From an uncultured Bacteroidia bacterium (GTDB lineage: Bacteria; Bacteroidota; Bacteroidia; J057; CALLMJ01): a stretch of 52,340 nt of DNA. The stretch lies in contig CALLMJ010000001.1 of NCBI GenBank assembly GCA_938006875.1, positions 1 to 52,340 of the forward strand, read 5' to 3'. This document shows positions 15,709 to 24,487 of the stretch, one piece after another (position 1 is the first letter of the stretch; every line of letters starts with the position of its first letter). The notes beneath the pieces are model-generated. The model ran no database searches. It was given only the letters and a program-made list of their open reading frames with translations, and was not told the origin of the DNA. The position numbers and the translations under genes are program-made.

Positions 15709-16725
15709 ATGCTTTATAATCAAATTATTCAAAAAATTCAAAAAAAAGAATTTTCGCCTGTATATTTTTTGTGTGGTGAAGAAAATTATTTTATAGATAA
15801 AATTTATGAAGCGCTTGATAATAATGTTTTAAGGGAATCAGAAAAGGGATTTAATTATGATGTGCTTTATGCACCAGAAATCAAGCTGGGTCAAGTGATA
15901 GCGGCAGCAAGGGGTTATCCCATGATGGCAGAAAAAAGATTAGTGATTGTCAAAGAATTACAAAGAGCAAAAAAAGATGACCTTGAGATTTTAACACCTT
16001 ATTTAGAAAAACCTGTTCCTACAACCGTACTAGTTTTAATTTACAAAGATAAAAAATTGCCTGATGGGCGTTCTAAGTTCATGAAAGCCCTAAAAAATTC
16101 TGCTGTTTTTTTTGAATCTAAAGCTTTATATGAAAAAGATGTTATTCTTTACATTCAACAAATGGTGAGTGATAAGCAGTTTCAAATTGATAGTGATGCT
16201 CTTCAAATCATTGTGCAATATTTAGGTACTAATCTTCAACTGATTGAAAGTGAACTAAAAAAAATATTTATTTACTTGAATGCCAAGAACCTCAATAAAA
16301 TTACCAAAGAAATTGTATTTGAATTTGTTAATATAGATAAAGATTTTAATGTTTTTCAATTAATTGATGCTTTGGGTTTAAAAGATGTAAATAATGCCCA
16401 TCTTATTATTGACCAAATGAGTAAAAATTTTAAAGAACAACCACCTTTAATGTTGATTCCCCAAATTTATAAATTTTATTTACAACTCGGAATGTTAAAA
16501 CAATCCAATAAGAACAATGAAAAAGAAATTGCAGAATTTCTTAAAATTAATCCCTATTTTGCGACAAAATATAAATTAGCTTTACAAAAATATAGCATTT
16601 CCAAAATTAAACAAAACTTGTTACATCTTTTAAATGCGGATTTATCGTTAAAAGGAATACATTCAACGAGAATGGGTGAGGTTCATATTATGAAAACCTT
16701 AATAATCAATTTGCTATCACAATAA
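15709..16725 (+). CDS. holA: DNA polymerase III subunit delta
   Basis: Clamp-loader delta subunit that opens the sliding beta clamp. The 338-residue length is normal. Diagnostic features are the N-terminal FSPVYFLCGEENYFIDKIYE (15-34), then AAARGYPMMAEKRLVIVKEL (about 64-83) corresponding to the beta-clamp-interacting helix region, TVLVLIYKDKKLPDGR, and the collar-domain segment FNVFQLIDALGLKDVNNA. There is no Walker A motif, as expected for delta. It starts 3 bp after the DUF4258 lipoprotein gene. The partner dnaX lies about 9 kb away in the same window. Confidence 0.9.
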   Translation: MLYNQIIQKIQKKEFSPVYFLCGEENYFIDKIYEALDNNVLRESEKGFNYDVLYAPEIKLGQVIAAARGYPMMAEKRLVIVKELQRAKKDDLEILTPYLEKPVPTTVLVLIYKDKKLPDGRSKFMKALKNSAVFFESKALYEKDVILYIQQMVSDKQFQIDSDALQIIVQYLGTNLQLIESELKKIFIYLNAKNLNKITKEIVFEFVNIDKDFNVFQLIDALGLKDVNNAHLIIDQMSKNFKEQPPLMLIPQIYKFYLQLGMLKQSNKNNEKEIAEFLKINPYFATKYKLALQKYSISKIKQNLLHLLNADLSLKGIHSTRMGEVHIMKTLIINLLSQ

Positions 16726-16872
16726 ACTTTTTTAACATAAATAAGTAACTGATTTTTATTGAATTGTATTTTAATTTTTTAGTTTTTTAAGTGGTTTTCC
16801 ACACAAGGTGAAAAAGAATAAAATGTTATTCATTAAAAAAGTTGATATTTTCGTATAAATTTCATTTGAGGT

Positions 16873-17973
16873 ATGAATTGGAAAAACTATGCTTTTGCAG
16901 GCTTAACTCTTTTTCTGGGTTTTGTTGTGGGTAGTTATTATACTCATTATTTAATTGACCAAAAATGGCAAAATTTTGCGCCTTTTCAATATCAAAAAAA
17001 TACTTTTAGTGTAAATTTAGAAAATCAAGTTGATTTTACAGAAGGTTCAGAACAAGCGTTACAGTCAACTGTTTCTATAAAAGCATGGAAAACCAATCAA
17101 AAAGAATCAACGGGCGCAGGAGTAATTTTTAATTTACAAGGATATATTATTACCAATTATCATGTCATCAAAAGTTCGAAATTAATAGAAGTAGAACTTC
17201 ATAATCAAGTAAAATTAGAAGCTAAATTAATTGGATATGATGAATTTACGGATTTGGCAGTTTTAAAAATTCAAACGGATATTCCTCTTAAACCTATAGT
17301 TTTTAGTAATTCTGACCAATTAAAAGTTGGACAATGGGTTTTAGCTATTGGTTGTCCATTTCATTTACATTCAACAGTTACAAAAGGTATCGTAAGTGGT
17401 TTAGGAAGAGATATAGGAGTTCTTAAAAATCAATTAGATAACCAAGAGTTTTCTGATTTAATTATTGAATCTTTTATACAAACAGATGCTCCTATTAATC
17501 CCGGAAATTCTGGTGGTCCACTTGTTAATTTGAAAGGTGAAATGGTGGGTATTAATACAGCTATAGCTTCTGAATCGGGTTATTTTGAAGGTTTTAGTTT
17601 TTCAATTCCGTCAAATTTAGTTCTTAAAGTTGTTAAAGATATTATAACTTTTGGTAAAGTGAATAGAAGTTTTTTGGGAATTACTGCTCAAAATACCAAT
17701 AATCCTTTTTTTTATAAAAAATTGAATACCAATGGTTTAGAAATCTCATCAGTTTCATTAAATTCTCCAGCATTTCATGCGGGTTTAATGGAAGGAGATA
17801 TTATTTTAGCAATAAATAACATAAAATTAAAAAATTTTCCTGATTTAAAACAAAAAATTGCAACTCTTTCACCTAATGAAACTGTAAATTTGAAAATATT
17901 CAGAAATGATCAGGTTATTTCTGTAAAAGTTTTATTAGAATCTCTAAATTCTTATTTAGGTTATGAAAACTAA
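16873..17973 (+). CDS. HtrA/Deg-type serine protease with one PDZ domain
   Basis: Membrane-anchored periplasmic trypsin-like protease, 366 residues. An N-terminal transmembrane/signal anchor (about 6-24) precedes the protease domain. The catalytic triad is His97 in IITNYHVI, Asp127 in DEFTDLAVLKI and Ser213 in INPGNSGGPL. A single PDZ domain (about 255-355: SFLGITAQN, SPAFHAGLMEGDIILAINNI) follows, so the layout resembles DegS rather than the two-PDZ DegP/DegQ. The likely role is envelope stress sensing or protein quality control. It is monocistronic; a -7-like TATTTTCG at 16846 is one base off consensus. The gene is convergent with mqnB. Confidence 0.93.
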   Translation: MNWKNYAFAGLTLFLGFVVGSYYTHYLIDQKWQNFAPFQYQKNTFSVNLENQVDFTEGSEQALQSTVSIKAWKTNQKESTGAGVIFNLQGYIITNYHVIKSSKLIEVELHNQVKLEAKLIGYDEFTDLAVLKIQTDIPLKPIVFSNSDQLKVGQWVLAIGCPFHLHSTVTKGIVSGLGRDIGVLKNQLDNQEFSDLIIESFIQTDAPINPGNSGGPLVNLKGEMVGINTAIASESGYFEGFSFSIPSNLVLKVVKDIITFGKVNRSFLGITAQNTNNPFFYKKLNTNGLEISSVSLNSPAFHAGLMEGDIILAINNIKLKNFPDLKQKIATLSPNETVNLKIFRNDQVISVKVLLESLNSYLGYEN

Positions 17974-18049
17974 CAAACTAAATTCCTGCTATTTGATTAA
18001 GTTAGCCATCAGTTGCCAATATAAAAATTCGCAATCTTTTAGATGAATT

Positions 18050-18700
18050 TTATAATTCTTCTAAAAAATCTAATAAGAACCTTTCTCCATTTTCAATGGC
18101 TTCTTGGAGTTGCCATTTATGTTTATCTCTGGGTTCAACGTAATTAGAAATTGCTCTAAAAGCATAAAAAGGGACATTTTCTTCTAAACAAACTTGAAAA
18201 AAGGCGGCACTTTCCATAGTTTCAATATGTTTGTTTTTCCATCTTCTGCCTAATTCTATTATACTTTCTTGAGAGCCACTTACTTGGTTTAAGGTCAAAC
18301 CAGAAACTTTTTTTAAGTTAGAGGAAGAAGGATTAGGATTTCTGATAGTGTTGTAATATGCTTGATTATTTGCATAAAAATTTACGAAGCCCATGGCCCT
18401 CATACCTTCAAATCCAGATTGAGATAAAATGCCTAAGTCTGCATAACATTCCTCAACTACCTCTACAACTTCACCTAATTGAATTTCTTGAGAAAATGAA
18501 CCAGCAACACCAAAATTTATGGCTAATTCAAAGCGATTTTTAGTAAAATACTTCCCTAATTTATAGGCAATATTCACCATACCCATTCCTGTAATTAAAG
18601 GAACAATTCTATGTCCTTTAAATACAAACGACTCTTTACCAAATTTGTCAATAATATCTGCTAATTCAATTTGAGTAGCAGCAACTAAAAGTATATTCAT
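18050..18700 (-). CDS. mqnB: Futalosine hydrolase
   Basis: Nucleosidase of the MTA/SAH phosphorylase fold that hydrolyses futalosine to dehypoxanthine futalosine and hypoxanthine in the alternative menaquinone pathway. The 216-residue length is right. Motifs are MNILLVAATQIELADI at the N-terminus, LITGMGMVNIAYKLGKY (about 36-52), INFGVAGSFSQEIQLGEVV, the catalytic-loop HIETMESAAFFQVC (about 159-172) and FRAISNYVEPRDKHKWQL with the Asp of the purine site. This points to futalosine-dependent menaquinone synthesis and hence to the respiratory quinone used by the NuoC-containing complex. It is the third gene of the fabI, TonB-like, mqnB run, with one base between genes. Confidence 0.88.
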   Translation of the reverse strand: MNILLVAATQIELADIIDKFGKESFVFKGHRIVPLITGMGMVNIAYKLGKYFTKNRFELAINFGVAGSFSQEIQLGEVVEVVEECYADLGILSQSGFEGMRAMGFVNFYANNQAYYNTIRNPNPSSSNLKKVSGLTLNQVSGSQESIIELGRRWKNKHIETMESAAFFQVCLEENVPFYAFRAISNYVEPRDKHKWQLQEAIENGERFLLDFLEEL

Positions 18701-18701
18701 A

Positions 18702-19325
18702 TTAGTTAATTTCTATTGTTGTTTTGTACCACATTTTAACAGGTTCTCCGTTTAAAGTAGCAGGTCTAAATTTAAGTTTTTGAATTTTATCAGCTACTAT
18801 ATATTCTAATTTTTTATTGGTAACTCCAAAAAAATAATGTTTTAAGTAGTTCCCATGAGTACTTACCAAAATACCAACAACAACTTTACCTTTCACTCCA
18901 TAAAGTTTTGCATCTATTTTAATGTCTTCAATAATTTGTGGTAAATTTTTGGGTTTAGCTTCTCTATCCACTAAAACAAATTCATTGGGAGCAGGGTCTT
19001 CTTTAGGATTGTAAACATCTGTTTCTGGCAAGTCCGGGAAATCAGGTTCTTTGATTTCTGGTTCTACCTTTTTTTCTTCTTTTTCTATTTTCTTTTTTTC
19101 TTTTTCTTCTTCTATTTTCTTTTCAACTTTTGATGTATCATTTTTTAAAGTGTCAGTAGATAAATTTATTAGAGTATCTTTTTGAGATATTTGTATTTTT
19201 TCTTGGGTATCATTTTGGTTTATTTGGATATTTTCTTTTTTTTCTTCTTCTACAACTTCAACTTTTGGTGTTTGAGTACAATTTAATAAAATAGTTATAC
19301 CAATTAAAAACAATATTTTTTTCAT
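18702..19325 (-). CDS. TonB C-terminal-domain protein with a lipoprotein-like N-terminus
   Basis: 207-residue protein: a short hydrophobic N-terminus MKKILFLIGITILLNCTQ with a Cys at residue 16, a highly charged Glu/Lys-rich spacer (about 22-95, coiled or extended), a Pro-rich stretch (EPDFPDLPETDVYNPKEDPAPNE) and a TonB C-terminal domain (about 130-207: KGKVVVGILVSTHGNYLKHY, LKFRPATLNGEPVKMWYKTT). TonB CTDs contact TonB-dependent receptors in the periplasm. The -1 Asn before Cys is atypical for a lipobox, so the N-terminus could instead be an ordinary transmembrane anchor. The start at 19325 is preferred over 19337, which would overlap fabI. No ExbB/ExbD is nearby. Confidence 0.82.
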   Translation of the reverse strand: MKKILFLIGITILLNCTQTPKVEVVEEEKKENIQINQNDTQEKIQISQKDTLINLSTDTLKNDTSKVEKKIEEEKEKKKIEKEEKKVEPEIKEPDFPDLPETDVYNPKEDPAPNEFVLVDREAKPKNLPQIIEDIKIDAKLYGVKGKVVVGILVSTHGNYLKHYFFGVTNKKLEYIVADKIQKLKFRPATLNGEPVKMWYKTTIEIN

Positions 19326-19329
19326 TAAA

Positions 19330-20142
19330 TTAAGCATCTTTAAAATTTTCTAAAATTTCTTCGGTTACACCCACAGAAGAAAAACCACCATCATGATAAA
19401 TATTTTGCATGGTAAGTTTTTTTGTATAATCAGAAAAAAGGATAATAATAAAGTCAGCGCATTCATCTGCAGTAGCATTTCCAAGTGGGGACATTTTTTC
19501 GGCATAGTGAAGCATTTTATCAAAACCCTCTACACCGCTTCCCGCAGTAGTTGGGGTTGGGGATTGTGAAACTGTATTCACTCTTACTTTTTTTAATTTT
19601 CCAAGATGATAACCAAAACTTCTTGCATAAGATTCTAATAAAGCTTTTGCTTCTGCCATGTCATTATATTTACCAAAAGTTCTTTGTGCAGCTATATAAC
19701 TTAACGCTACAATAGAACCATATTCTTTAAAAATATCCAATTTCAATCCTACTTGCATCATTTTATGGAAAGAAATAGCCGAAATATCATAAGTTTTATT
19801 TAAAAAGTCATAATTTAGGTCGGTATAGGGTCTATTTTTTCTAACATTAAGAGACATACCTATGGAATGTAATAAAAAGTCAATCTGTCCGAATTCTGAA
19901 TGAGCCGCTTCGTATAGTTTAGTAATATCTTCTAAAGAAGTTGCATCAGCAGGAATTAAAGGAGCTTGAATTTTCTCGGCTAAATCTTTGATTTTTCCCA
20001 TTCTTATAGCAACAGGAGCATTAGTTAGTATAATTTTGGCACCTTCATTATGTGCTTTTATAGCAGTTTTCCAAGCAATAGAAGATTCATCTAATGCACC
20101 AGTAATAATTCCTACTTTTCCTTTTAATATTCCGAAACTCAT
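19330..20142 (-). CDS. fabI: Enoyl-[acyl-carrier-protein] reductase (NADH)
   Basis: Reduces enoyl-ACP in the last step of each type II fatty-acid elongation cycle. The 270-residue product has the SDR layout of FabI: GKVGIITGALDESSIAWKTA with the FabI-type nucleotide loop, DFLLHSIGMSLN, then the catalytic region SYIAAQRTFGKYNDMAEAKA with the Tyr-x6-Lys pair, and SPTPTTAGSGVEGFD as substrate-loop region. The ATG at 20142 (MSFGIL) is chosen because the in-frame ATG at 20157 lies inside the -7 promoter box. It heads the fabI, TonB-like, mqnB operon. As a FabI type it is expected to be triclosan sensitive, which is family knowledge. Confidence 0.95.
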   Translation of the reverse strand: MSFGILKGKVGIITGALDESSIAWKTAIKAHNEGAKIILTNAPVAIRMGKIKDLAEKIQAPLIPADATSLEDITKLYEAAHSEFGQIDFLLHSIGMSLNVRKNRPYTDLNYDFLNKTYDISAISFHKMMQVGLKLDIFKEYGSIVALSYIAAQRTFGKYNDMAEAKALLESYARSFGYHLGKLKKVRVNTVSQSPTPTTAGSGVEGFDKMLHYAEKMSPLGNATADECADFIIILFSDYTKKLTMQNIYHDGGFSSVGVTEEILENFKDA

Positions 20143-20154
20143 ATTTTTTGCTTG

Positions 20155-20162
20155 CAAATTTA
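20155..20162 (-). promoter_or_regulatory. -7 promoter box of fabI operon
   Basis: TAAATTTG on the minus strand matches TAnnTTTG; the -33 site is weak. It decides the fabI start codon (20142 rather than 20157). Confidence 0.6.
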
Positions 20163-20324
20163 ATGATTTTTTTTATTGAAAATGATATTTCATTAATATA
20201 AGGGAAACTTGTTTCTTAAAAAAATATAAAAACTATTCTGTTTTATTCAGTATTTATAAGGATTTAATCAAATAAACTTGTTATTACTACAAAAATTTTG
20301 CAATTTTGCGTGACTTTTTAAAAA

Positions 20325-21461
20325 ATGAAATTTTTGAATGTTTATTTATTGATTTTGGTGGTTTTTGTACTTTCTAGCTGTAAAAAAACAGAAGATTATA
20401 GCATCAAAGAACATCCTGAATACCAAAATTTTTTAAATCTTTTTGAGGATACTCAATTACCTATTACTCTGCAATGGAAATCATTGACTACCAAGTTTGA
20501 ATGGTCAAAAAATAAACCCATTGAACAAAATTTATTGAACATCTTTGTAGATAGTTTATCAGAAAAGACAGAAATTCAGTATTTTGCTAAATATAAATTG
20601 TTAATAAAAGAAAATTTTGCGGTTATACTTATGGGAAATTCTGCTACTCAGCATGATATGCCTGGTTGGGTAGTTTTATCCATAAGAAAAGATGGAGAAA
20701 TTTTAGGTAAAGAATTTTTTCGATTTGCAAAAAATTCTATTGGTGATGCCAAATTAACCATCAATCCTAATGGTGATATGGTTTTTGAAAAGACACTAAA
20801 AGTTTTTGAAAAGGGTGCTGTTCGTACTATAAAAAGTGTTTATAAATATAAAATTGATGATGAAGGGAACATCAAAGAAAAAGATGAAGATACTTCTGAA
20901 AGTCTTACGGTTATTCCTAAATCTTTTTTAAATAATTTTCCACAAGGTAACACACCCTTTTATATTAATTCGGATTTTCTCAATAGTATTAAAAACTATC
21001 GCTTCAATGAATTTCAAGAGCTTTTACATGAAAATTGGTATAGACCTATTGATTTGGATTCCGCTTTAAAATATTTCCCAAAATTAGAAAAAACTATTGG
21101 AGACAGAATTCAAGTTGCTTGTGGTGCATTTAAATTGATTTACAAACATGAAAATTTTAGTGTGGGAGTTGTTGTAACCAGACAAGCAGGTAATCAACTT
21201 CGAGCTGGTGTAACTGCTTTTCATTTATTTACTTTTGATAGAAAAACTCAAAAAACTATTGATTTTCTTCCTATGGCGGCTTACATTGTTGAAATTTGGA
21301 ATGAAGAAAAACAAAAAAATGAATATAGTTTAGGTAGTTTCCAGTTTTTTGATGACCTAAAATTTGTTTTAAGAAATCTCAAAGGTATCCAAGAATCTTC
21401 AAAAGATACTAAAAGAAATGGATACATCAAAGACGATGGAACCTTTTTTCTTATGAACTAA
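20325..21461 (+). CDS. Lipoprotein of unknown function
   Basis: 378-residue lipoprotein with a clear signal and lipobox VLSSC (Cys19) followed by KK. The mature protein is mixed alpha/beta with no motif I recognise; it has a repeated acidic/aromatic character (GNSATQHDMPGWVVLSIRKD, FFDDLKFVLRNLKGIQ). A DUF-type assignment cannot be made from sequence reading. A weak promoter is possible (TTG at 20278, 20-bp spacer, CAATTTTG at 20301). It is 4 bp upstream of the CPBP protease and is probably in one operon with it and cdsA. Confidence 0.75.
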   Translation: MKFLNVYLLILVVFVLSSCKKTEDYSIKEHPEYQNFLNLFEDTQLPITLQWKSLTTKFEWSKNKPIEQNLLNIFVDSLSEKTEIQYFAKYKLLIKENFAVILMGNSATQHDMPGWVVLSIRKDGEILGKEFFRFAKNSIGDAKLTINPNGDMVFEKTLKVFEKGAVRTIKSVYKYKIDDEGNIKEKDEDTSESLTVIPKSFLNNFPQGNTPFYINSDFLNSIKNYRFNEFQELLHENWYRPIDLDSALKYFPKLEKTIGDRIQVACGAFKLIYKHENFSVGVVVTRQAGNQLRAGVTAFHLFTFDRKTQKTIDFLPMAAYIVEIWNEEKQKNEYSLGSFQFFDDLKFVLRNLKGIQESSKDTKRNGYIKDDGTFFLMN

Positions 21462-21465
21462 TTCC

Positions 21466-22395
21466 ATGAAAAGTTACTATTCTGAAGAATCCTTTTTCGG
21501 GAAAGCAAAATTTCACCCGCTTTTTATAATTATCTTCGGATTATCTTTATCAATTACTTTTATTTCTGCTATTGATGTATTTATCGCAAAACTTTCCTAT
21601 ATTGTTTTAGATGTTAGTTATGAAGACTATAACAACGCTTTGAAAGGTAACAATATTCCCAGTGCTTATTTGAATTATTTTTTGTTTAGAATTACCATGA
21701 TTCAAATTTTTGGATTTGGATTAACAGGTTGGTTATTAGCTGTTTCTGCTAATCAATGGAAAAATGAACTTCTCTTTGAAACAAAGATTCCTGTAAAAAA
21801 AATATTATGGGCTGGTCTTATTATGTTAGTTGCTATTCCTTTTTATCAAATTTTTATGATTACAGAAGACAATATTTCCGTCATATCTTCTGAAGATTTA
21901 AAGCAGCTGAGGTCTATTGAAGAACAAACCCAAAATTTACTGAATCAAATTATGAAGTCTAATCTTTTCTTGAACATTTTGGTTTTTGCGATTATTCCTG
22001 CAATATGCGAAGAAATATTTTTTAGGGGTTTTTTGTTTCAAAATTTTAAGCGATTTACTTCAATTTATTGGGCAATTATTTTAAGTTCATTGATATTTAG
22101 TTTATTACATTTTCAAATTTATGGATTTTTTGTAAGATGGATTATGGGAGCAATGTTAGCATTTTTATTTTTTTTTGGTAAGAGTATTCATGCTGCAATT
22201 TTTGCACATTTTATCAATAATTTTTTTACTACATTTGTAACTTGGTTAGCTTTGAACGGCTATATTTCCCAAGAAATTACCGATCATCATTACCAATTTC
22301 ATTACTTAATTGTACTTTTTTCATTCATTCTAACAGCGTCCTTGATTTATGGGTATTTAAAACATTACAAAAATGAACAATTTGGATCGGAATAA
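21466..22395 (+). CDS. CPBP family intramembrane glutamic metalloprotease (Abi/Rce1-like)
   Basis: 309-residue polytopic protein of the CPBP/Abi family, related to eukaryotic CAAX protease Rce1. Family motifs are visible: motif 1 EEIFFRGFLF (Glu182, Glu183, Arg187), motif 2 FSLLHFQIYGFF (His215) and motif 3 FAHFINN (His248, Asn251). About eight transmembrane segments are predicted by hydrophobicity. Bacterial members process or modify membrane proteins or peptides; the substrate here is unknown. It sits between a lipoprotein and cdsA and overlaps cdsA by 23 bp, indicating translational coupling with phospholipid synthesis. Confidence 0.9.
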   Translation: MKSYYSEESFFGKAKFHPLFIIIFGLSLSITFISAIDVFIAKLSYIVLDVSYEDYNNALKGNNIPSAYLNYFLFRITMIQIFGFGLTGWLLAVSANQWKNELLFETKIPVKKILWAGLIMLVAIPFYQIFMITEDNISVISSEDLKQLRSIEEQTQNLLNQIMKSNLFLNILVFAIIPAICEEIFFRGFLFQNFKRFTSIYWAIILSSLIFSLLHFQIYGFFVRWIMGAMLAFLFFFGKSIHAAIFAHFINNFFTTFVTWLALNGYISQEITDHHYQFHYLIVLFSFILTASLIYGYLKHYKNEQFGSE

Positions 22396-23194
22396 TCTAT
22401 TAAAACGTATATTAACTGCTGTAATTGCAGGTTCTGCTGCTATTTCTTTAATTATTTTTTCTTTTCATGGTTTATTTTTTTTAACTTCTATTATCATTCT
22501 TATGAGTTTAGCTGAATACCTCATTTTAATTGAAGCAAAATTAACTGAAATTTCATCATTATTAGTATTTTTATCCGCATTAATTGCTTTAGGAGTTACA
22601 TTACCCGAAGTAGAACAATCTAAATTTTTATTTCGTATTTCTGTATCCATTTTAGTATTGGGTGTCCCTATATTAATGACCTATCAACTTATCGCTCATA
22701 ATGGTCATGGTTTTGATAATGTAATGAAACTTTGGTTTGGATTGATATGGTTAGCTCCATCGGGTTTCTTTTGGTTAGTTTTATCTCAAAAAAACAATTT
22801 CTATAATTATCAAATTCCCTTGGGTATGCTTTTTTTAGTTTGGATGGCTGATACAGCGGCTTATTTTGTAGGTAAATATTTGGGTAAACATAAAATTTCT
22901 GAAAAAGTTTCTCCAAACAAAACTTGGGAAGGTTTTATTGGTGGTATTTTGGGTAATCTATTCCTCGCATATATTTTAGAAACTTATTGGACTCAGTCTT
23001 TTTCTTGGTATTTAATAGGGCTTTTAACCGTTCCTATTGGATTAATTGGGGATTTGGTAGAATCTATGTTTAAACGTAGTAGAAACATTAAAGATTCTAG
23101 TGGTTTACTACCTGGTCATGGCGGTTTCTTAGACCGTTTTGATGGTTTCTTTTTTGTAATTCCCTTTAACTGGGTAATTATTCAACTTTGGTAA
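22373..23194 (+). CDS. cdsA: Phosphatidate cytidylyltransferase
   Basis: Makes CDP-diacylglycerol from phosphatidic acid and CTP, the branch point of phospholipid synthesis in the inner membrane. The 273-residue length and about eight transmembrane helices fit. Signatures are the WMADTAAYFVGKYLGKHKIS stretch (about 160-179) followed by EKVSPNKTWEGFIGG, and the C-terminal CDS motif KDSSGLLPGHGGFLDRFDGF (about 242-261). It overlaps the CPBP protease gene by 23 bp. The large repeat-B region follows directly after the stop. Confidence 0.95.
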   Translation: MNNLDRNNLLKRILTAVIAGSAAISLIIFSFHGLFFLTSIIILMSLAEYLILIEAKLTEISSLLVFLSALIALGVTLPEVEQSKFLFRISVSILVLGVPILMTYQLIAHNGHGFDNVMKLWFGLIWLAPSGFFWLVLSQKNNFYNYQIPLGMLFLVWMADTAAYFVGKYLGKHKISEKVSPNKTWEGFIGGILGNLFLAYILETYWTQSFSWYLIGLLTVPIGLIGDLVESMFKRSRNIKDSSGLLPGHGGFLDRFDGFFFVIPFNWVIIQLW

Positions 23195-23199
23195 AAATT

Positions 23200-23806
23200 A
23201 TTAGAGATTTTGAACAGAATTTTCGTTTAAGCTATAACTAATTGTTTTTAAATTAATTATGTAAGAAATATCAACATTTTGAAACCTATTTACAAAGGTT
23301 TATAGTTTGATTTATCTAAATGTTGAAAATTTATTTTCTGATGTTTAGTCAGGATTATTTTAAGGATTGGTCCTTGAGTAGGCGCAGCCGTACCTGTGGG
23401 CATTGAGTAGGCGTAGCCATACCGATGGGCATTGAGTAGGCGTAGCCGTACCTGTGGGCATTGAGTAGGCGTAGCCGTACCGAAATGACCATTTTTCGTG
23501 GAGAATTGGTTGTTTCGGTATGTTCGCTTCACTCACTACTCAACAACCGCATAAATATAAGGGCTTGTCATTGAGTAGGCGGCCGTACCGAAGGTCATTG
23601 AGTAGGCGTAGCCGTACCGAAATGACCATTTTTCGTGGAAAAGCGGTTGTTTCGGTATGTTCACTTCGCTCACTACTCAACAACCGCATAAATATAAGGA
23701 CTTGTCATTGAGTAGGCGGCCGTACCGAAATGACCATTTTTCGTGGAAAAGCGGTTGTTTCGGTATGTTCGCTTCACTCACTATTTAACAACTGCATATG
23801 AGATGA
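23200..23806 (+). repeat. Composite repeat family B, copy 1 (intergenic, three hairpin modules)
   Basis: Fills the 622-bp gap between cdsA and dnaX, which are convergent. The AT-rich leader (23200-23370) is nearly identical to 28247-28418. It holds a dyad CAACATTT (23272-23279)/AAATGTTG (23318-23325) with a nested AAACCT/AGGTTT. After it come four 29-bp tandem units and then three modules, each an ATTGAGTAGGCGTAGCCGTA segment followed by a GCGGTTGTT/AACAACCGC hairpin (for example 23643-23651 with 23679-23687). No credible gene is present in the region. Confidence 0.85.
23372..23490 (+). repeat. 29-bp tandem repeats within repeat B
   Basis: Four head-to-tail units beginning at 23372, 23401, 23430 and 23459, consensus CATTGAGTAGGCGTAGCCGT followed by ACCTGTGGG; the last leads into ACCGAAATGACC. 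There are no spacers, so this is not a CRISPR. Confidence 0.8.
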
Positions 23807-23816
23807 CAATTATAAT

Positions 23817-24487
23817 TTATTCCTTGTGACTTTCTTTGATTTCCGTAAAATTTATTGGTAGTAAATCAAAGGTTTCAAAAAGTGTTTTTAAATTCGGGTT
23901 TTCTTGAAAAAATTTATGAATTTTTTGTTCTGTTTGGTTAGGCGTATTTAAAAAAGCTTGAGCTTTAGAAGGGTCTATTTCAATATTTAATTGAACGGTA
24001 GGATTGTCCAATAAATTTCTTACATGATTTAAAATTTCATCTTTTGAGTTTTCTAAACTTTGTTTTTCAAAATCATTAAAAACTACTTGTTTCCAAATAT
24101 TTTCTTGTACGGAATAATCTTGCCTATCTAAAATGGTACGAATACTTTGTTTAGATTCAATAAATTTTAATAAATTTTGATATACAGAGTCAAAAATATC
24201 TTTTTTAATAGGAACAGGTTTATAGTCAATGATATTTTCTTCCACTTTATTTTCTTTTATAAGCTCAACTTTTTTATCTATATCTTCTAGGCTTTTTATA
24301 GAAGAAAGGGAAGAAAATGAAGGTAAAGGATTTTTAAATGAATGATTAGCATTTAGATTGTCAATTTTTTCCTGTTGATTTTTATTATCTTCAATAGAAT
24401 TTCCAATTTTTTGATTATTTTTTGAGGCATCTTCTTGGGACTGAGGATTGGATTTAATGATAGGCTGTATTACACTACTTTTTTTTT
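23817..24487 (-). CDS. dnaX: DNA polymerase III tau-specific C-terminal region, in the -1 frame relative to the dnaX N-terminal frame
   Basis: This is not an independent gene. The -1 frame is open without a stop from the A10 tract (24479-24488) to the stop at 23817, about 220 codons. A linker rich in Asn/Ser/Gln/Glu (about 75 residues) leads to a folded domain with VPIKKDIFDSVYQNLLKFIE, then ENIWKQVVFNDFEKQ, then LNIEIDPSKAQAFLNTPNQT, which resembles the C-terminal domain of long Bacteroidota DnaX proteins. Joined to the upstream frame by one -1 slip, the tau product would be 600 residues. A GTG at 24245 could start a shorter protein but has no promoter or context. Either programmed slippage or an assembly error in the homopolymer explains the arrangement. 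Confidence 0.8.

Noticed and set aside
23372-23490. 29-bp direct repeats as a CRISPR array
   Set aside because: The units are joined head to tail with no unique spacers, and no cas gene is present.
23290-23711. Short open frames within repeat B on both strands (about 60-80 codons)
   Set aside because: They translate the repeat units themselves, have no start context or promoter, and have low-complexity products.
23817-24245. Independent 142-codon gene starting at a GTG at 24245
   Set aside because: The same frame is open further upstream to the dnaX A10 tract, there is no promoter, and the sequence fits a DnaX C-terminus.
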